Shown here: piece after piece, positions 26,373 through 35,615 of the stretch | How positions within the stretch are numbered: the first letter of the stretch is position 1 | Layout: every line of letters starts with the position of its first letter | Assembly (NCBI GenBank): GCA_015231175.1 | Contig: JADGBZ010000013.1 | Span: 1 to 63,964 of the forward strand | Direction: 5' to 3' | Origin: Magnetococcales bacterium | GTDB taxonomy: Bacteria; Pseudomonadota; Magnetococcia; Magnetococcales; DC0425bin3 | DNA: 63,964 nt | Position numbers and translations under genes: made by a program | Notes under the pieces: generated by a model | Database searches by the model: none | What the model was told of the DNA's origin: nothing | What the model saw: only the letters and a program-made list of their open reading frames with translations

Positions 26373-27008
26373 CTACCGCAAATCGACACCACCACTCTGC
26401 ACGCCGGCCCCCTCCTCCACCTTCATGGAACCGATTCGGCTGCCAGTCGTCACCCGGGAATCCCGGCTGACATGGGCCCCACCGATCTGCACTGGGGCAT
26501 CTCCCTTGATCTGGTACTTGTCCATGGCCTCTTTGCGAAGTTCACCACCCAACTGGGATGTCAGCGCAGAGAGCGTTTCATCCAACTCGTGAAGAACGCG
26601 GCCATCACCGAGCTTTTGTTTGGTCTTCTGGATGACGCTCTGTGCTTCTTCATAGTTTTTGACAGCTTCCCGCTTGTTCCCCTCGCGCATGGCGATGTTG
26701 GCCAGACCGGCGTAGGCATCCACCTGGTAGCGGACATTGCCACTCTCCCGGGAGAGGCGGGTCAAAACCTCCTTCGCTTTGTCGTAATCCCCGTCTTTGA
26801 TCAGCATATCGGCAGAACGGAGCAGCGCCCCCTCGTTACTGGGGCACCCGTCCATAACCTGCCTGAGCATTTGCCGGCTTTGGACCGCCGACAACGAACG
26901 AGGGGACTGAACCCCGTCCTGGCAAGGATCAAGAGCCAAAGCTGTCTGGCAAAAGCCCCCCACCAAAAACACCACGGCACCCGACACGCTCCGCACAACA
27001 TTCGCCAC
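26373..27008 (-). CDS. Exported TPR protein with C-terminal shared repeat
   Basis: 211 residues from a GTG start. A signal sequence (VSGAVVFLVGGFCQTALALD) is followed by two Cys that could pair, then TPR-like helices at ~60-125 (YDKAKEVLTRL, GNKREAVKNYEEAQS). The last 29 residues align without gaps to the second repeat of the protein at 29164-29478: DSRVTTGSRIGSMKV... ending GGVDLR, against NSKISTSADTGTIKT... ending GGVNIK. The TPR part could hold partners while the tail joins a repeat-based assembly. That is inference. Confidence 0.8.
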   Translation of the reverse strand: MANVVRSVSGAVVFLVGGFCQTALALDPCQDGVQSPRSLSAVQSRQMLRQVMDGCPSNEGALLRSADMLIKDGDYDKAKEVLTRLSRESGNVRYQVDAYAGLANIAMREGNKREAVKNYEEAQSVIQKTKQKLGDGRVLHELDETLSALTSQLGGELRKEAMDKYQIKGDAPVQIGGAHVSRDSRVTTGSRIGSMKVEEGAGVQSGGVDLR

Positions 27009-27070
27009 AGCCTACCCTCCCGGTCAGGGCCATATCTGCAAACCACCGCAGGTCAACGCACGCGCCTTGG

Positions 27071-28627
27071 CTACTTGACTTGGATTTTGACCTGTCCTTC
27101 AGCCACCCCTGCGTCCGTAGCGGCAAAGAGGGAACGGATCTTATCCAGGGTATAGCCCTCGATCGCCTCCAGATCGACAGACTTGACCGCACTGGGCAAC
27201 CGGTCTGCCAGATCCTCCTGGGAGGCAAAACAGGCCACAGTGTCCGCAGAGCCGGGGTGCTCGACCTGGATTCTGAAACGCATATCCCCACTGGGTATGG
27301 CAAAGCGCCTCGATTTGACCAGAGATTCGGTGCGAAAACGATTGGGCAGGATTCTGGAAACCGTTTTCCCTCCCTGATCCCAGAAGCAGTAGACATGCGC
27401 ACCGTTGGAAAGATCCAGGGTGACCACCATGCTTTCGCCGGCTTTATACTGACCCTGACTCGTAGACACATTCAGACGCAATGGGGCCTGAACCGCGGCA
27501 GCTTTGCTGGCTACGGGCTCTTTGGGCGCGGGGGCGCTCGCCACCCTCTTGGCAATCTCGTAGTGCCGGGCCATGTTGTCGGTGATGGGCATCTGGATCC
27601 AGGCATCCAACAGGGCCTGAGTCGGGATCGTCGCCAGGGAAGTTGCGTTATAATCGATCTTGGCAGAAGCAAAGACCTTGTTGATCGCCCCTACCGCCTT
27701 GGCCGAGTCGCGCGGGTAGGTATCCTGGAAGTAGCCGTTGGCTCCGAGGATCATATCGGCAATCACCTCGGAACCCGCCGCATCAATATCCTCCTTGATC
27801 GTGCGAATCAGCAACCGGTCCGGTTCAGCGCCCTTCAGCATGCGCCAATACGGCACACGGAACTCACGCCCCAACAACTGCACGACGCTCACCTCCACGA
27901 GGGAGCGAATGGCTGCATGCACACCCTGTGAGCGGCTGGCATTGCCCGTCATGCCAAAACCGGTACCGAAGATGGAGAAAGCCCAACCCGAGGTCTTGTT
28001 CTCTTTCCTGACCGACACGGTATTGGATGTGTGCGCACCCGTGGAGGTCTGCGTGACGTAACTCAGCACACCAAAGTCGATGGTCATGCGCGACTCTTGG
28101 GCATCGCTGCGCTTTTCGGCTGACGCATCGGCAGAGGATTGCCCCAGGGGAACGGAGAGATCCAACTGCTGGGATGTCCCCTTGGTGGCCAGATCCTTGT
28201 CAAATTCCGTGATCGCGCCGGCAATGACGATATCGGGCATCTTGTTGCCGAGCCGTATGCCTCCGCGCAAACCAATCTCATTGCTCAAGTATTGCGGATC
28301 GTAAGGGACATTGACCATCGGCGCACCAATCTTGTCAATGGTGGTCGAGACCATGCGGGTAATATCGCTGGGGAGCCCGGCGCCACCACCCGTATCGTTG
28401 GTGATCGGCTTGATCTGCAAATAGTAGGGGTGGGTAGCGGACTTGCCGGTATAGGCCCGAATCAATTTGCCAAAATCGTAAAGCACCTCATCCTGATCCG
28501 TCTGCCGCGACACGACCGCCTCGGTTTCCTTCATGTCGATGGCCGGCGGATCCGACGAGACACAGCCATAAAGACCAGCCCCACCCAGCGCCACAAGAGC
28601 CGAAAGCAACTTCAGGGAGTTTCTCAT
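27071..28627 (-). CDS. CsgG-like outer-membrane lipoprotein with DUF4384-like C-terminal domain
   Basis: 518 residues. The signal peptide ends in a lipobox (GAGLYGC, Cys22). Residues ~65-260 follow the CsgG pattern: DIVIAGAITEFDKD, a strand RMTIDFGVLSYVTQTSTGAH corresponding to CsgG's RVVNVSTGEI region, then a Gly/Phe-rich WAFSIFGTGFGMTG before SQGVHAAIRSLVEVSVVQLL, which parallels NEPVMLCLMSAIETGVIFLI. CsgG forms the nonameric pore that exports curli subunits. About 383-470 resembles DUF4384 (YKAGESMVVTLDLSNGAHVY, RILPNRF). Its ATG overlaps the stop of the upstream gene (ATGA). Pore function is inferred from family resemblance. Confidence 0.82.
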   Translation of the reverse strand: MRNSLKLLSALVALGGAGLYGCVSSDPPAIDMKETEAVVSRQTDQDEVLYDFGKLIRAYTGKSATHPYYLQIKPITNDTGGGAGLPSDITRMVSTTIDKIGAPMVNVPYDPQYLSNEIGLRGGIRLGNKMPDIVIAGAITEFDKDLATKGTSQQLDLSVPLGQSSADASAEKRSDAQESRMTIDFGVLSYVTQTSTGAHTSNTVSVRKENKTSGWAFSIFGTGFGMTGNASRSQGVHAAIRSLVEVSVVQLLGREFRVPYWRMLKGAEPDRLLIRTIKEDIDAAGSEVIADMILGANGYFQDTYPRDSAKAVGAINKVFASAKIDYNATSLATIPTQALLDAWIQMPITDNMARHYEIAKRVASAPAPKEPVASKAAAVQAPLRLNVSTSQGQYKAGESMVVTLDLSNGAHVYCFWDQGGKTVSRILPNRFRTESLVKSRRFAIPSGDMRFRIQVEHPGSADTVACFASQEDLADRLPSAVKSVDLEAIEGYTLDKIRSLFAATDAGVAEGQVKIQVK

Positions 28628-29064
28628 TTGACCTCGATATCCTTTGCGCGCACAACACTCTTGAGTTCCTTGTTCCGCATGACACCCCCGCCCTGGTACT
28701 CCACGGTTCCCAGGTTGACCTTCGTCGGCTCCGACACTTTGCCCGGCATACTGTTGATCTTGATATCCTTCCGGGTATCAACAACGGTCACCACCTTTTT
28801 GACATCGGAGTTCTTGTCAACCCTTTCACTGCATAAATCGAATTGATTGGAGCCTTTTTGCCGGGTTTTTTGAATCTCCCCCTGAATCTCCTTGTCATCG
28901 CAATAACGATACGTCTTATCCTTATAAACATCTGAATTTTTTTGAAATCTCTCGCGGTTCTTGGTGACCACCGCGTCAACCAGATCGCCAGCCTGGGAGG
29001 CCGGACACATTACGAGGAGGGTGACAGCAACGACACCCGAGGTCAAAGCAAATATTCTCTGCAT
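28624..29064 (-). CDS. Small exported protein with a C-terminal repeat related to the cluster's shared repeat
   Basis: 146 residues from MQRIFALTSG. A signal peptide cleaves near SQA-GD. A charged helical section carries two Cys (RYCDD, DLCSE), then a beta-type region. Its last residues, KSVVRAKDIEVK, match KSVVKAATVEVG of repeat 1 in the 29164-29478 protein, and an upstream DIKINSMPGK...LGTVEYQ looks like a second, shorter unit. GGGAGG lies 7 bases before the ATG. Translationally coupled to the CsgG-like gene by a four-base overlap. Family unknown. Confidence 0.78.
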   Translation of the reverse strand: MQRIFALTSGVVAVTLLVMCPASQAGDLVDAVVTKNRERFQKNSDVYKDKTYRYCDDKEIQGEIQKTRQKGSNQFDLCSERVDKNSDVKKVVTVVDTRKDIKINSMPGKVSEPTKVNLGTVEYQGGGVMRNKELKSVVRAKDIEVK

Positions 29065-29088
29065 CACCACACCTCCCCGTCTCTCCCG

Positions 29089-29124
29089 AAAAACCGGGGC
29101 CGCGCCGCGCAGCAGCGCGGCCCC
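29089..29124 (-). terminator. Intrinsic terminator or attenuator between the first and second genes of the CsgG-like cluster
   Basis: Perfect 10-bp G+C stem GGGGCCGCGC/GCGCGGCCCC with a nine-base loop. In the leftward direction CCGG and a run of five U follow. It starts 40 bases after the stop of the small repeat-protein gene and ends 25 bases before the next ATG. Partial read-through would give much more of the first product than of the pore. Confidence 0.8.
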
Positions 29125-29163
29125 CACTGGCAAACGGTCCGTCTCGCGAACTTGTCCCGCTAC

Positions 29164-29478
29164 TTACTTAATGTTCACGCCGCCGGCATTGACCTCGGCC
29201 TGGCCGGAGGTCTTGATGGTCCCGGTGTCGGCGGAGGTGCTGATCTTGCTGTTCTGAATGGTGTTGCCACGACCCACTTCCACGGTAGCCGCCTTGACCA
29301 CGGACTTATCCTTGGCTTCGATGGTCCCGGTCTTGCCGTGGGTCTTGATGTCCGTGTTCTGGATCACGGTCTCTTTGCCACCACCACCACCCTCACGCTG
29401 GGCATTCAGGCTCTCGGCCATGACGGTGCCACTGACAAGAAGGGACGCAGCCAAAACAACAGCGGGAAACATTTTCAT
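29164..29478 (-). CDS. Small exported two-repeat protein, candidate fibre subunit
   Basis: 104 residues. A signal peptide (MKMFPAVVLAASLLVSGTVM) cleaves near VMA-ES. The mature ~82 residues contain no Phe, Tyr, Trp, Pro, Cys or Met and are rich in Gly, Thr, Asn, Lys and Val. After a GGGGG linker come two units of period 35, with 29-residue cores at 41-69 (NTDIKTHGKTGTIEAKDKSV...) and 76-104 (NSKISTSADTGTIKTSGQAE...), both with alternating hydrophobic residues typical of stacked beta structure. GAGGAG precedes the ATG. First gene of the leftward cluster, with its own terminator. No known family recognised; the fibre role is inference. Confidence 0.78.
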   Translation of the reverse strand: MKMFPAVVLAASLLVSGTVMAESLNAQREGGGGGKETVIQNTDIKTHGKTGTIEAKDKSVVKAATVEVGRGNTIQNSKISTSADTGTIKTSGQAEVNAGGVNIK

Positions 29479-29942
29479 GGAAAACTCCTCTTTCAATGAC
29501 GAATAGTAACAAACAGTATCGAATAACCCCCACCCGACACACGGGCAGCGACCGGCCACCCTCGATCAGGCGGAGGGGATTCAAGCATATTCTCATCTCA
29601 CCTGTCAACAAGATTGTTATTCATAAAGCCTTCATAAAAATCGCAACTTGGTCCATTAAACAAAATTTGGCTTGTCGGGTTGCATCCTTCTCGATTCAAT
29701 CAAGGTTCAGTGGTTCACTATTCGGAAAATCATTGGCCAATTTTTGTCCGCCCTTGATCACAAAACCCCTTTATATTATGAGGTATCAATTGCATAAAAG
29801 ATCTTGGGCAATCTGAAATTTCCGGGCATATCCGATATGCCGCCAAACTCCCTGCGCTTCATCTTACCCACACCCCAACGCCACCGGATATTTTCGGATC
29901 ATCTGGGTCCGAAGCGCGCCGGACCTCTCAAGGAACGCAACC
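29479..29942. other. 464-bp A+T-rich divergent intergenic region
   Basis: It separates the leftward exported-protein cluster from the rightward FIST/kinase operon and contains no gene I can support. It holds a leftward promoter candidate (separate entry). On the plus strand TTGATC (29754) and TATTAT (29774) are only 14 bases apart, so they make a weak rightward promoter at best. Confidence 0.5.
29579..29608 (-). promoter_or_regulatory. Candidate sigma-70 promoter for the exported repeat-protein cluster
   Basis: On the minus strand TTGACA (29608-29603) is followed after 18 bases by TTGAAT (29584-29579). This gives a perfect -35 box and a 4/6 -10 box, about 100 bases upstream of the small repeat-protein ATG. 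Unverified. Confidence 0.4.
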
Positions 29943-31094
29943 ATGCAAATCTGGCAACATGTGCTCACGACGGAAACTTCCCCTCACATCAATCCGGAAG
30001 ATCCCCGGGAAAAAGACGCCAACCTGGTGCTCGTGTTCGGTTCGATCGAATATTTTTCGGCGCCACACCTCTTGCGGACAATCCAGGAAACCTTCCCCCA
30101 GGCCGTTGTGGCGGGTTGTTCGACCGCCGGAGAGATTGCTCAACGTGGCCTGTTGGAAAACACAGCCCTGATCACCGCCATACGCTTTGACCACACCACC
30201 GTTCGCGTCGTGGATGCAGAGATCACCCGGATGGAGGATTCATTGGCAACAGGAACAATTTTGGGCGATGCCCTGGTTGGACCGGGTCTTGCCGGCGTCC
30301 TGATGTTCGGCGTCGGTCTGCAAATCAACGGCAGCGATTTGCTCGAAGGGTTGACGGCTCGCATCGGAACACAGATACCCGTTTCCGGAGGATTGGCTGG
30401 CGACGGTGGAGCATTCAAGCAGACCTGGGTTGCATCAGGATCAACCACTTCCAACCAGAAGGTGGTGGCCATCGGACTGTACGGCAAGCGGGTTCGTCTG
30501 GGCCATGGCTCTTTTGGCGGCTGGGAACCGTTCGGTCCTTCCCGCAAGATCACCCATGCCCAGGGCAATATCCTTTACAAACTGGACGGTGAGTCGGCGC
30601 TCGCCATCTACAAGCGCTACCTGGGTGACCACGCCAAGGATCTACCCGGATCCGGGTTACTCTTCCCCCTGGAGGTTCTGGATGAACACCATGCATCCGT
30701 GGGGTTGATCCGCACCATTCTCGGTATCGACGAAACCTCGGGGAGTCTTACTCTGGCCGGGGCCGTCGAAGAAAATGGCCATGTGCGCCTGATGCACGCC
30801 AGCACGGACGCGCTGATCCTTGGAGCGCGACAGGCGGCTGAGAAAAGCGTGGGGCAACTGGATCTGAACAACCATCTGGGCCAGGGTCTGGCGATCCTGG
30901 TCAGTTGTGTTGGCCGCAAACTGGTCATGGGCGATCAGGTCGATGACGAGATCGCCGAGGTGGTTGGCCAGGTCGGTTCGGAGTTCGTTTTCACAGGCTT
31001 CTACTCCTACGGCGAAATGTGCCCCCTGGAAAACGCCAAGGCCTGCAAATTACACAACCAAACCATGACCGTCACCCTGATTGCCGAGATCTGA
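29943..31094 (+). CDS. FIST-domain sensory protein
   Basis: 383 residues, FIST_N (about 30-220: VVAGCSTAGEIAQRGLLENT, PVSGGLAGDGGAF) plus FIST_C (about 225-370, ending GSEFVFTGFYSYGEMCPLEN). FIST proteins bind small ligands such as amino acids and commonly pair with chemosensory proteins or kinases. There is no signal peptide, so it is cytoplasmic. AAGGA precedes the ATG. The hybrid kinase gene begins five bases after the stop, so the two form a ligand-sensor/kinase unit. Confidence 0.93.
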   Translation: MQIWQHVLTTETSPHINPEDPREKDANLVLVFGSIEYFSAPHLLRTIQETFPQAVVAGCSTAGEIAQRGLLENTALITAIRFDHTTVRVVDAEITRMEDSLATGTILGDALVGPGLAGVLMFGVGLQINGSDLLEGLTARIGTQIPVSGGLAGDGGAFKQTWVASGSTTSNQKVVAIGLYGKRVRLGHGSFGGWEPFGPSRKITHAQGNILYKLDGESALAIYKRYLGDHAKDLPGSGLLFPLEVLDEHHASVGLIRTILGIDETSGSLTLAGAVEENGHVRLMHASTDALILGARQAAEKSVGQLDLNNHLGQGLAILVSCVGRKLVMGDQVDDEIAEVVGQVGSEFVFTGFYSYGEMCPLENAKACKLHNQTMTVTLIAEI

Positions 31095-31099
31095 GCACC

Positions 31100-34000
31100 A
31101 TGCATTCCATTTTGCAGAACCAGTTGAAACGCATTTTTGGCATAGGTTCTCCAGATGAACTGCACAACGTCCTGGCAGCTTTGCCCGAATTGGCAACCGG
31201 CGCAAACGTCACACCACAAGTGGGCCACTTTCTCTCCCGGATCGGCCTGTTCCTGGAGCGCGTCGACGGAAGTTACCAACAGTTTGGACGTGACCTCGAT
31301 CTGCGGGCCCGCAGCCTGCAAATCAGCTCTCAGGAGCTGGCCGAGACCAATGAACGTTTGCGTCAGGAATCCGCGGTGCAGCGATCCGCCATCCAATCAC
31401 TGCGTGAAACGGCCAACCAACTCCTGAGAGGTGATGGCAAACCGGAACTGGGGAGTGATGCCAACAGCCTGCAAAAACTCTCCGCCCTGGTCGCCACCAT
31501 CGTCGAAGAGCGCGCCATCGCCCAACGCGACCTGGAACGCCAGAAGTTTGCGCTGGATCAACACGCCATCGTCAGCATCACCGACACCTCAGCCACCATC
31601 CTCTACGCGAACGACAAATTTTGCGAAATCTCCGGGTACTCCCGGGAGGAGTTGATCGGCAAAAACCATCGCATCGTCAAATCCAGGATTCACCCGCCCT
31701 CTGTCTACCAGGAGATGTGGAACACCATCTCCCAGGGAAATGTCTGGCACGGAGAGATTTGCAATGAGGCCAAAAACGGGACGCTTTACTGGGTCTCGGC
31801 AACGATCGTACCCTTGCTCGACTCAACCGGAAAACCTGAACAGTACATTGCCATCCGGACCGACATCACCCTGCAAAAGAGCATGGAATCCGCCCTGATC
31901 GAGCAGCGCCGTTTTCTGCAAAGCATCACCGATGCCATGGGTGAAGGGGTCTATTATCTCGACGCCAAGGGTCACTGCACCTTCTTGAACCCCGAGGCGC
32001 AACGCCTTCTGGGCTATTCGGAAAAGGATGTCCAGGGAAAACCCTTCCACGACATCACCCATTTCAAGGACGGAAATGGCCAACCGCTGGCATTGGAAGA
32101 TTGCCCGATCCTGCAAACCATCTCCCGGGGCGAGACCTATAAATCCGAAAACGACTATTTTGTGCGCCGTGACGGCACGCAGTTCCCCATATCCATCGTT
32201 TCGGTCCCCCTGTTCACGGAAGAGCAGTTGACCGGCTCGGTATCGGTTTTTCAGGACATCACCGAGCGGCGGCAGATTTTCCAGGTACTGAAGAAGGCCA
32301 AGGAGGATGCGGAAAACGCCAACCAGCTCAAAAGCAACTTCCTGGCCAACATGAGCCATGAAATTCGCACCCCGATGAATGGCATCATCGGCTTGAGCCA
32401 CCTGCTGACGCAGACCGACCTCTCTCCCCAACAACGCGATTATCTGCTCAAGATCGATTACTCCGCACGCAATCTCCTGGGCATCATCAACGATATTCTC
32501 GACTTCTCCAAGGTTGAGGCCGGCAAGCTGACCATCGAGCGCATTCCCTTCAACCTGACGGAGCTCCTTCAGGAAATAACACCCGTCATTCAAGCCAGAA
32601 TTCGGGAGAAAGGACTGGAACTGGTTTTCGACCTGAGTTCCCACCTCCCTCCTTTACTGCTCGGTGATCCTCTGCGCCTGCGCCAAATCCTCCTCAACCT
32701 GGTCTCCAATGCGGTCAAGTTTACGGAGACGGGAACGGTCGTGATCACCGTCCGCAGCGAGATTCTGGAGGGTGACCTGGTCCGCATCGACTTCAAAGTT
32801 CAGGACACCGGCATCGGCATGACACCGGCACAAGCAGCCACACTTTTTCAACCATTTGTTCAGGCTGATAATTCATCCAGCCGCCGCTATGGCGGCACAG
32901 GACTGGGACTGGCCATCAGCCGTCAGTTGGTCGAACTGATGGGAGGGGGCATATCCGTTACCAGCACCCCGGATGTGGGTAGCACGTTCCATTTCCATGT
33001 GCCGTTCCGCCTCGTCAGTCAAAATCCGGATATCTATTGTTTTCCAGAAGAGATGAGAAATCTGCACATCCTGGTCGTGGATGACAGTGCAGCTGTCCGT
33101 ACCATTCTGGCCGATACCCTGGAACATTTCGGTCTTTGCGTCGATCTCGCCGAGAGTGGTGCAACGGCCTTGCAGGCACTGCAACAGACCGCCGAGGGGA
33201 CAAGAGCCCCTTACCGAATTCTTCTGCTCGACTGGCGCATGCCAGACATGGATGGGGTTGAGACGCTCCGGCGCATCATGTCGTTGACCATTCCCCAACC
33301 CCATACGATCATGATGACGGCCTATGGCATGGAGTCGGTGCAATCCGCCCTCGGGGAGATTCGCGTTGCGGGCATTTTGGAAAAACCGATCACACCCTCC
33401 ACCCTGTTCGACTCTCTCGTTCACGTCCTGGATCTGCCGGATCAAGCCCCAAACACAAACGCCTCGCCACGACCCATGCACGGAAAAGCTCCCGGATACG
33501 CACCGACATTGCGAGGCCGGCAGGTGTTGTTGGTGGAGGACAACCCCATCAACCAGCAGGTCGCCAGTGGTCTGCTGGATCTGATGGGCATCGAGGTCAC
33601 CCTGGCTTCCGGTGGCGAGATGGCGATCACCGCCCTGCGCCAGCATCGCTTCGATGTCGTCCTGATGGATATCCAGATGCCGGGCATGGATGGATACCAA
33701 ACCACAGAGGTGATCCGCCAAAATCTCGGCCTGGAGCAGCTTCCCATCATCGCCATGACGGCCCACGCCATGGCCGGAGACCGCGAACGGTGCCTCGCTG
33801 CGGGCATGAACGACCATGTGGCCAAGCCCATCGATCCGACAACCCTGCATGACGTTCTCACGCGCTGGCTGACTGAATACCCGCCTTTTTCGGAAAACCC
33901 TTTTTCACCCACCGACACTCCGGCCCTCCAACAGGAAACCCACACCATTGCCGCACTTCCGGAAAACATGCCCGGCATCCATTTGGACGCAGCCTGCCGC

Positions 34001-34642
34001 AACGTCAACGGCAACATTCCTCTTCTGCGCAAGATATGGTTCGATTTTGCCAACCAATACCAGGATGGCGTGGCGGCGTTTCGATCCGCATGGGGGTCCG
34101 GCCAATGGCACGAAATCAACAGAATGACCCATACCCTGAAAGGAACGGCTGCCACCATTGGCGCCCTTGAATTGGCTCAGGTTGCGGGAAACCTGGAGAC
34201 GATGACGCTCAACTCCAAGGAGTCGGACCCGATCGATTCACATGCCCTGGCATCCCTTCTGGAGATTTTCTCCGAACACCTCGGAGCGGTCATCACGGGT
34301 ATCCGGACTCTGCAACGAGACACCCTTCCGGTTGTACCCACCTCCGAACCGGTGACCAGCGGATCCGTCAGCCAGGATCTGGTGACAAAAGCCCTCGAAT
34401 GGACGGAGGAGTTGGCCTCACTCCTGGCCGCAGACGACCCCGACGCCGAAACGCTGGCGGAACGGTTGGCCGGGATGCTGGCACAAACACCTTTTGCGGA
34501 AACTTCCAACACGCTTTTCCACCACGCCGGTTCCTACGACTTTACCGATGCCTTATCGGTACTGTCCTCATTGCGCCAGCAACTCCTCGCGCATCGAAAC
34601 AGTTCCAGTCCGACACGACAAGAAGCTCTTCCGCCTTTTTGA
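31100..34642 (+). CDS. Hybrid sensor histidine kinase (PAS-PAS-HisKA-HATPase-REC-REC-HPt)
   Basis: 1180 residues from [16 protein letters not shown], no transmembrane segment. Order: N-terminal helical region and coiled coil (~1-150), PAS (~152-260), PAS (~270-390), HisKA with His420 in [15 protein letters not shown], HATPase_c with N-box NAVKFTETG and [13 protein letters not shown]1 (VVDDSA...[12 protein letters not shown], ~660-780), REC2 ([11 protein letters not shown]...[13 protein letters not shown], ~815-930) and HPt ([13 protein letters not shown], ~970-1060). A full phosphorelay is on one chain. Being soluble and adjacent to FIST, it probably takes input from FIST or through PAS. Confidence 0.93.
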   Translation: MHSILQNQLKRIFGIGSPDELHNVLAALPELATGANVTPQVGHFLSRIGLFLERVDGSYQQFGRDLDLRARSLQISSQELAETNERLRQESAVQRSAIQSLRETANQLLRGDGKPELGSDANSLQKLSALVATIVEERAIAQRDLERQKFALDQHAIVSITDTSATILYANDKFCEISGYSREELIGKNHRIVKSRIHPPSVYQEMWNTISQGNVWHGEICNEAKNGTLYWVSATIVPLLDSTGKPEQYIAIRTDITLQKSMESALIEQRRFLQSITDAMGEGVYYLDAKGHCTFLNPEAQRLLGYSEKDVQGKPFHDITHFKDGNGQPLALEDCPILQTISRGETYKSENDYFVRRDGTQFPISIVSVPLFTEEQLTGSVSVFQDITERRQIFQVLKKAKEDAENANQLKSNFLANMSHEIRTPMNGIIGLSHLLTQTDLSPQQRDYLLKIDYSARNLLGIINDILDFSKVEAGKLTIERIPFNLTELLQEITPVIQARIREKGLELVFDLSSHLPPLLLGDPLRLRQILLNLVSNAVKFTETGTVVITVRSEILEGDLVRIDFKVQDTGIGMTPAQAATLFQPFVQADNSSSRRYGGTGLGLAISRQLVELMGGGISVTSTPDVGSTFHFHVPFRLVSQNPDIYCFPEEMRNLHILVVDDSAAVRTILADTLEHFGLCVDLAESGATALQALQQTAEGTRAPYRILLLDWRMPDMDGVETLRRIMSLTIPQPHTIMMTAYGMESVQSALGEIRVAGILEKPITPSTLFDSLVHVLDLPDQAPNTNASPRPMHGKAPGYAPTLRGRQVLLVEDNPINQQVASGLLDLMGIEVTLASGGEMAITALRQHRFDVVLMDIQMPGMDGYQTTEVIRQNLGLEQLPIIAMTAHAMAGDRERCLAAGMNDHVAKPIDPTTLHDVLTRWLTEYPPFSENPFSPTDTPALQQETHTIAALPENMPGIHLDAACRNVNGNIPLLRKIWFDFANQYQDGVAAFRSAWGSGQWHEINRMTHTLKGTAATIGALELAQVAGNLETMTLNSKESDPIDSHALASLLEIFSEHLGAVITGIRTLQRDTLPVVPTSEPVTSGSVSQDLVTKALEWTEELASLLAADDPDAETLAERLAGMLAQTPFAETSNTLFHHAGSYDFTDALSVLSSLRQQLLAHRNSSSPTRQEALPPF

Positions 34643-34710
34643 AATTGCGGAGGCCCGTGCCACATTGGCCTCCTTGACCCGACCATTGAACACCTTCCTG
34701 GAGCCATCCC

Positions 34711-35526
34711 ATGAGCTGTCACGAGGAACCTGAAACTGGCCGGCAAACCTCATCAACTTTATCCCGGTTTCTGATTCTCATCACCCTGTTGTGCCTTTCC
34801 CCCTTCTGCCGTTCCGAGGCCCGCGCCGAGACCATCAAGCTGCGGGCTGACCTCTGGTGCCCTTACAACTGTGACCCGGATTCGGACAAACCCGGGTTGA
34901 TCGTCGAGATTGCCCGGGCCATTTTCATACCGGCAGGCCATACGGTCGACTACCAGGTCATGCCATGGAGCCGAACACTCAACGAGGTCCGCAAGGGCCA
35001 CATCTCGGGCGCCATCGGTGCCCTGCCCTCCGAAGCGCCTGATTTGATTTATGGCGCCAACCCGGTGGCCCAGGACGAGTCCGGTTTTGCGTTCAAGAGA
35101 GACATGGCATTCACCTATCACGGCACGGACTCCCTGGCCCCATACCGGATTGCCACCATTCAGGATTACAACTATGACGATGGTGAAATCGACGCCTACT
35201 TGAGGAAGCATGCCCAGAATACCACCCACATCCAGGTCAATACCGGTGGCCAGGCAGGAGTTGCCAACCTGAGGAAACTGCTGGCCGGGCGGGTTGATCT
35301 GGCTTTGGACAGTCGCGCCGTCCTTGCCTATCTCATCCATCAGGAACATCTCGACCAGGAGATCGGGACCGTTGGCCTGGGCCGTCTGGTTGGGGTTCAC
35401 ATCGGATTTTCACCCGCACTTGCAGACTCCAAAAACCTGGCGGACCTGCTCTCCTCCGGTGTGGATCGCCTACGGCAACAGGGTGAGCTGGCGGCCATCC
35501 TGGCCCGTTATGGTGTGAAGGAATAG
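34711..35526 (+). CDS. Periplasmic solute-binding protein, family 3 (SBP_bac_3)
   Basis: 271 residues with an N-terminal signal sequence (FLILITLLCLSPFCRSEARAE). The binding-protein body opens LRADLWCPYNCDPDSDKPGL, with VDYQVMPWSRTLNEVRKG and a C-terminal LADLLSSGVDRLRQQGELAAI. No ABC permease or ATPase gene is nearby, and sensor kinases lie on both sides, so it more likely presents a ligand to a kinase than feeds a transporter (inference). About 70 bases after the hybrid kinase on the same strand. Confidence 0.87.
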   Translation: MSCHEEPETGRQTSSTLSRFLILITLLCLSPFCRSEARAETIKLRADLWCPYNCDPDSDKPGLIVEIARAIFIPAGHTVDYQVMPWSRTLNEVRKGHISGAIGALPSEAPDLIYGANPVAQDESGFAFKRDMAFTYHGTDSLAPYRIATIQDYNYDDGEIDAYLRKHAQNTTHIQVNTGGQAGVANLRKLLAGRVDLALDSRAVLAYLIHQEHLDQEIGTVGLGRLVGVHIGFSPALADSKNLADLLSSGVDRLRQQGELAAILARYGVKE

Positions 35527-35615
35527 AGAAAACCCTGATCACACGCGCAGCCATTCTGGACGGGTGCATCCGTGCCCGCTCTCATTCTGGACCCCTTGAG
35601 GCGCGATCCCAGCCG

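Noticed and set aside
24136-29478. Classical curli (csg) operon
   Set aside because: Only the pore-like protein resembles a Csg component. The subunit repeats, accessory proteins and gene order do not match csgBAC/DEFG.
29667-29685. Sigma-54-like sequence TTGGCTTGTCGGGTTGCAT upstream of the FIST gene
   Set aside because: The GG to GC spacing is one base too long for a functional -24/-12 promoter.
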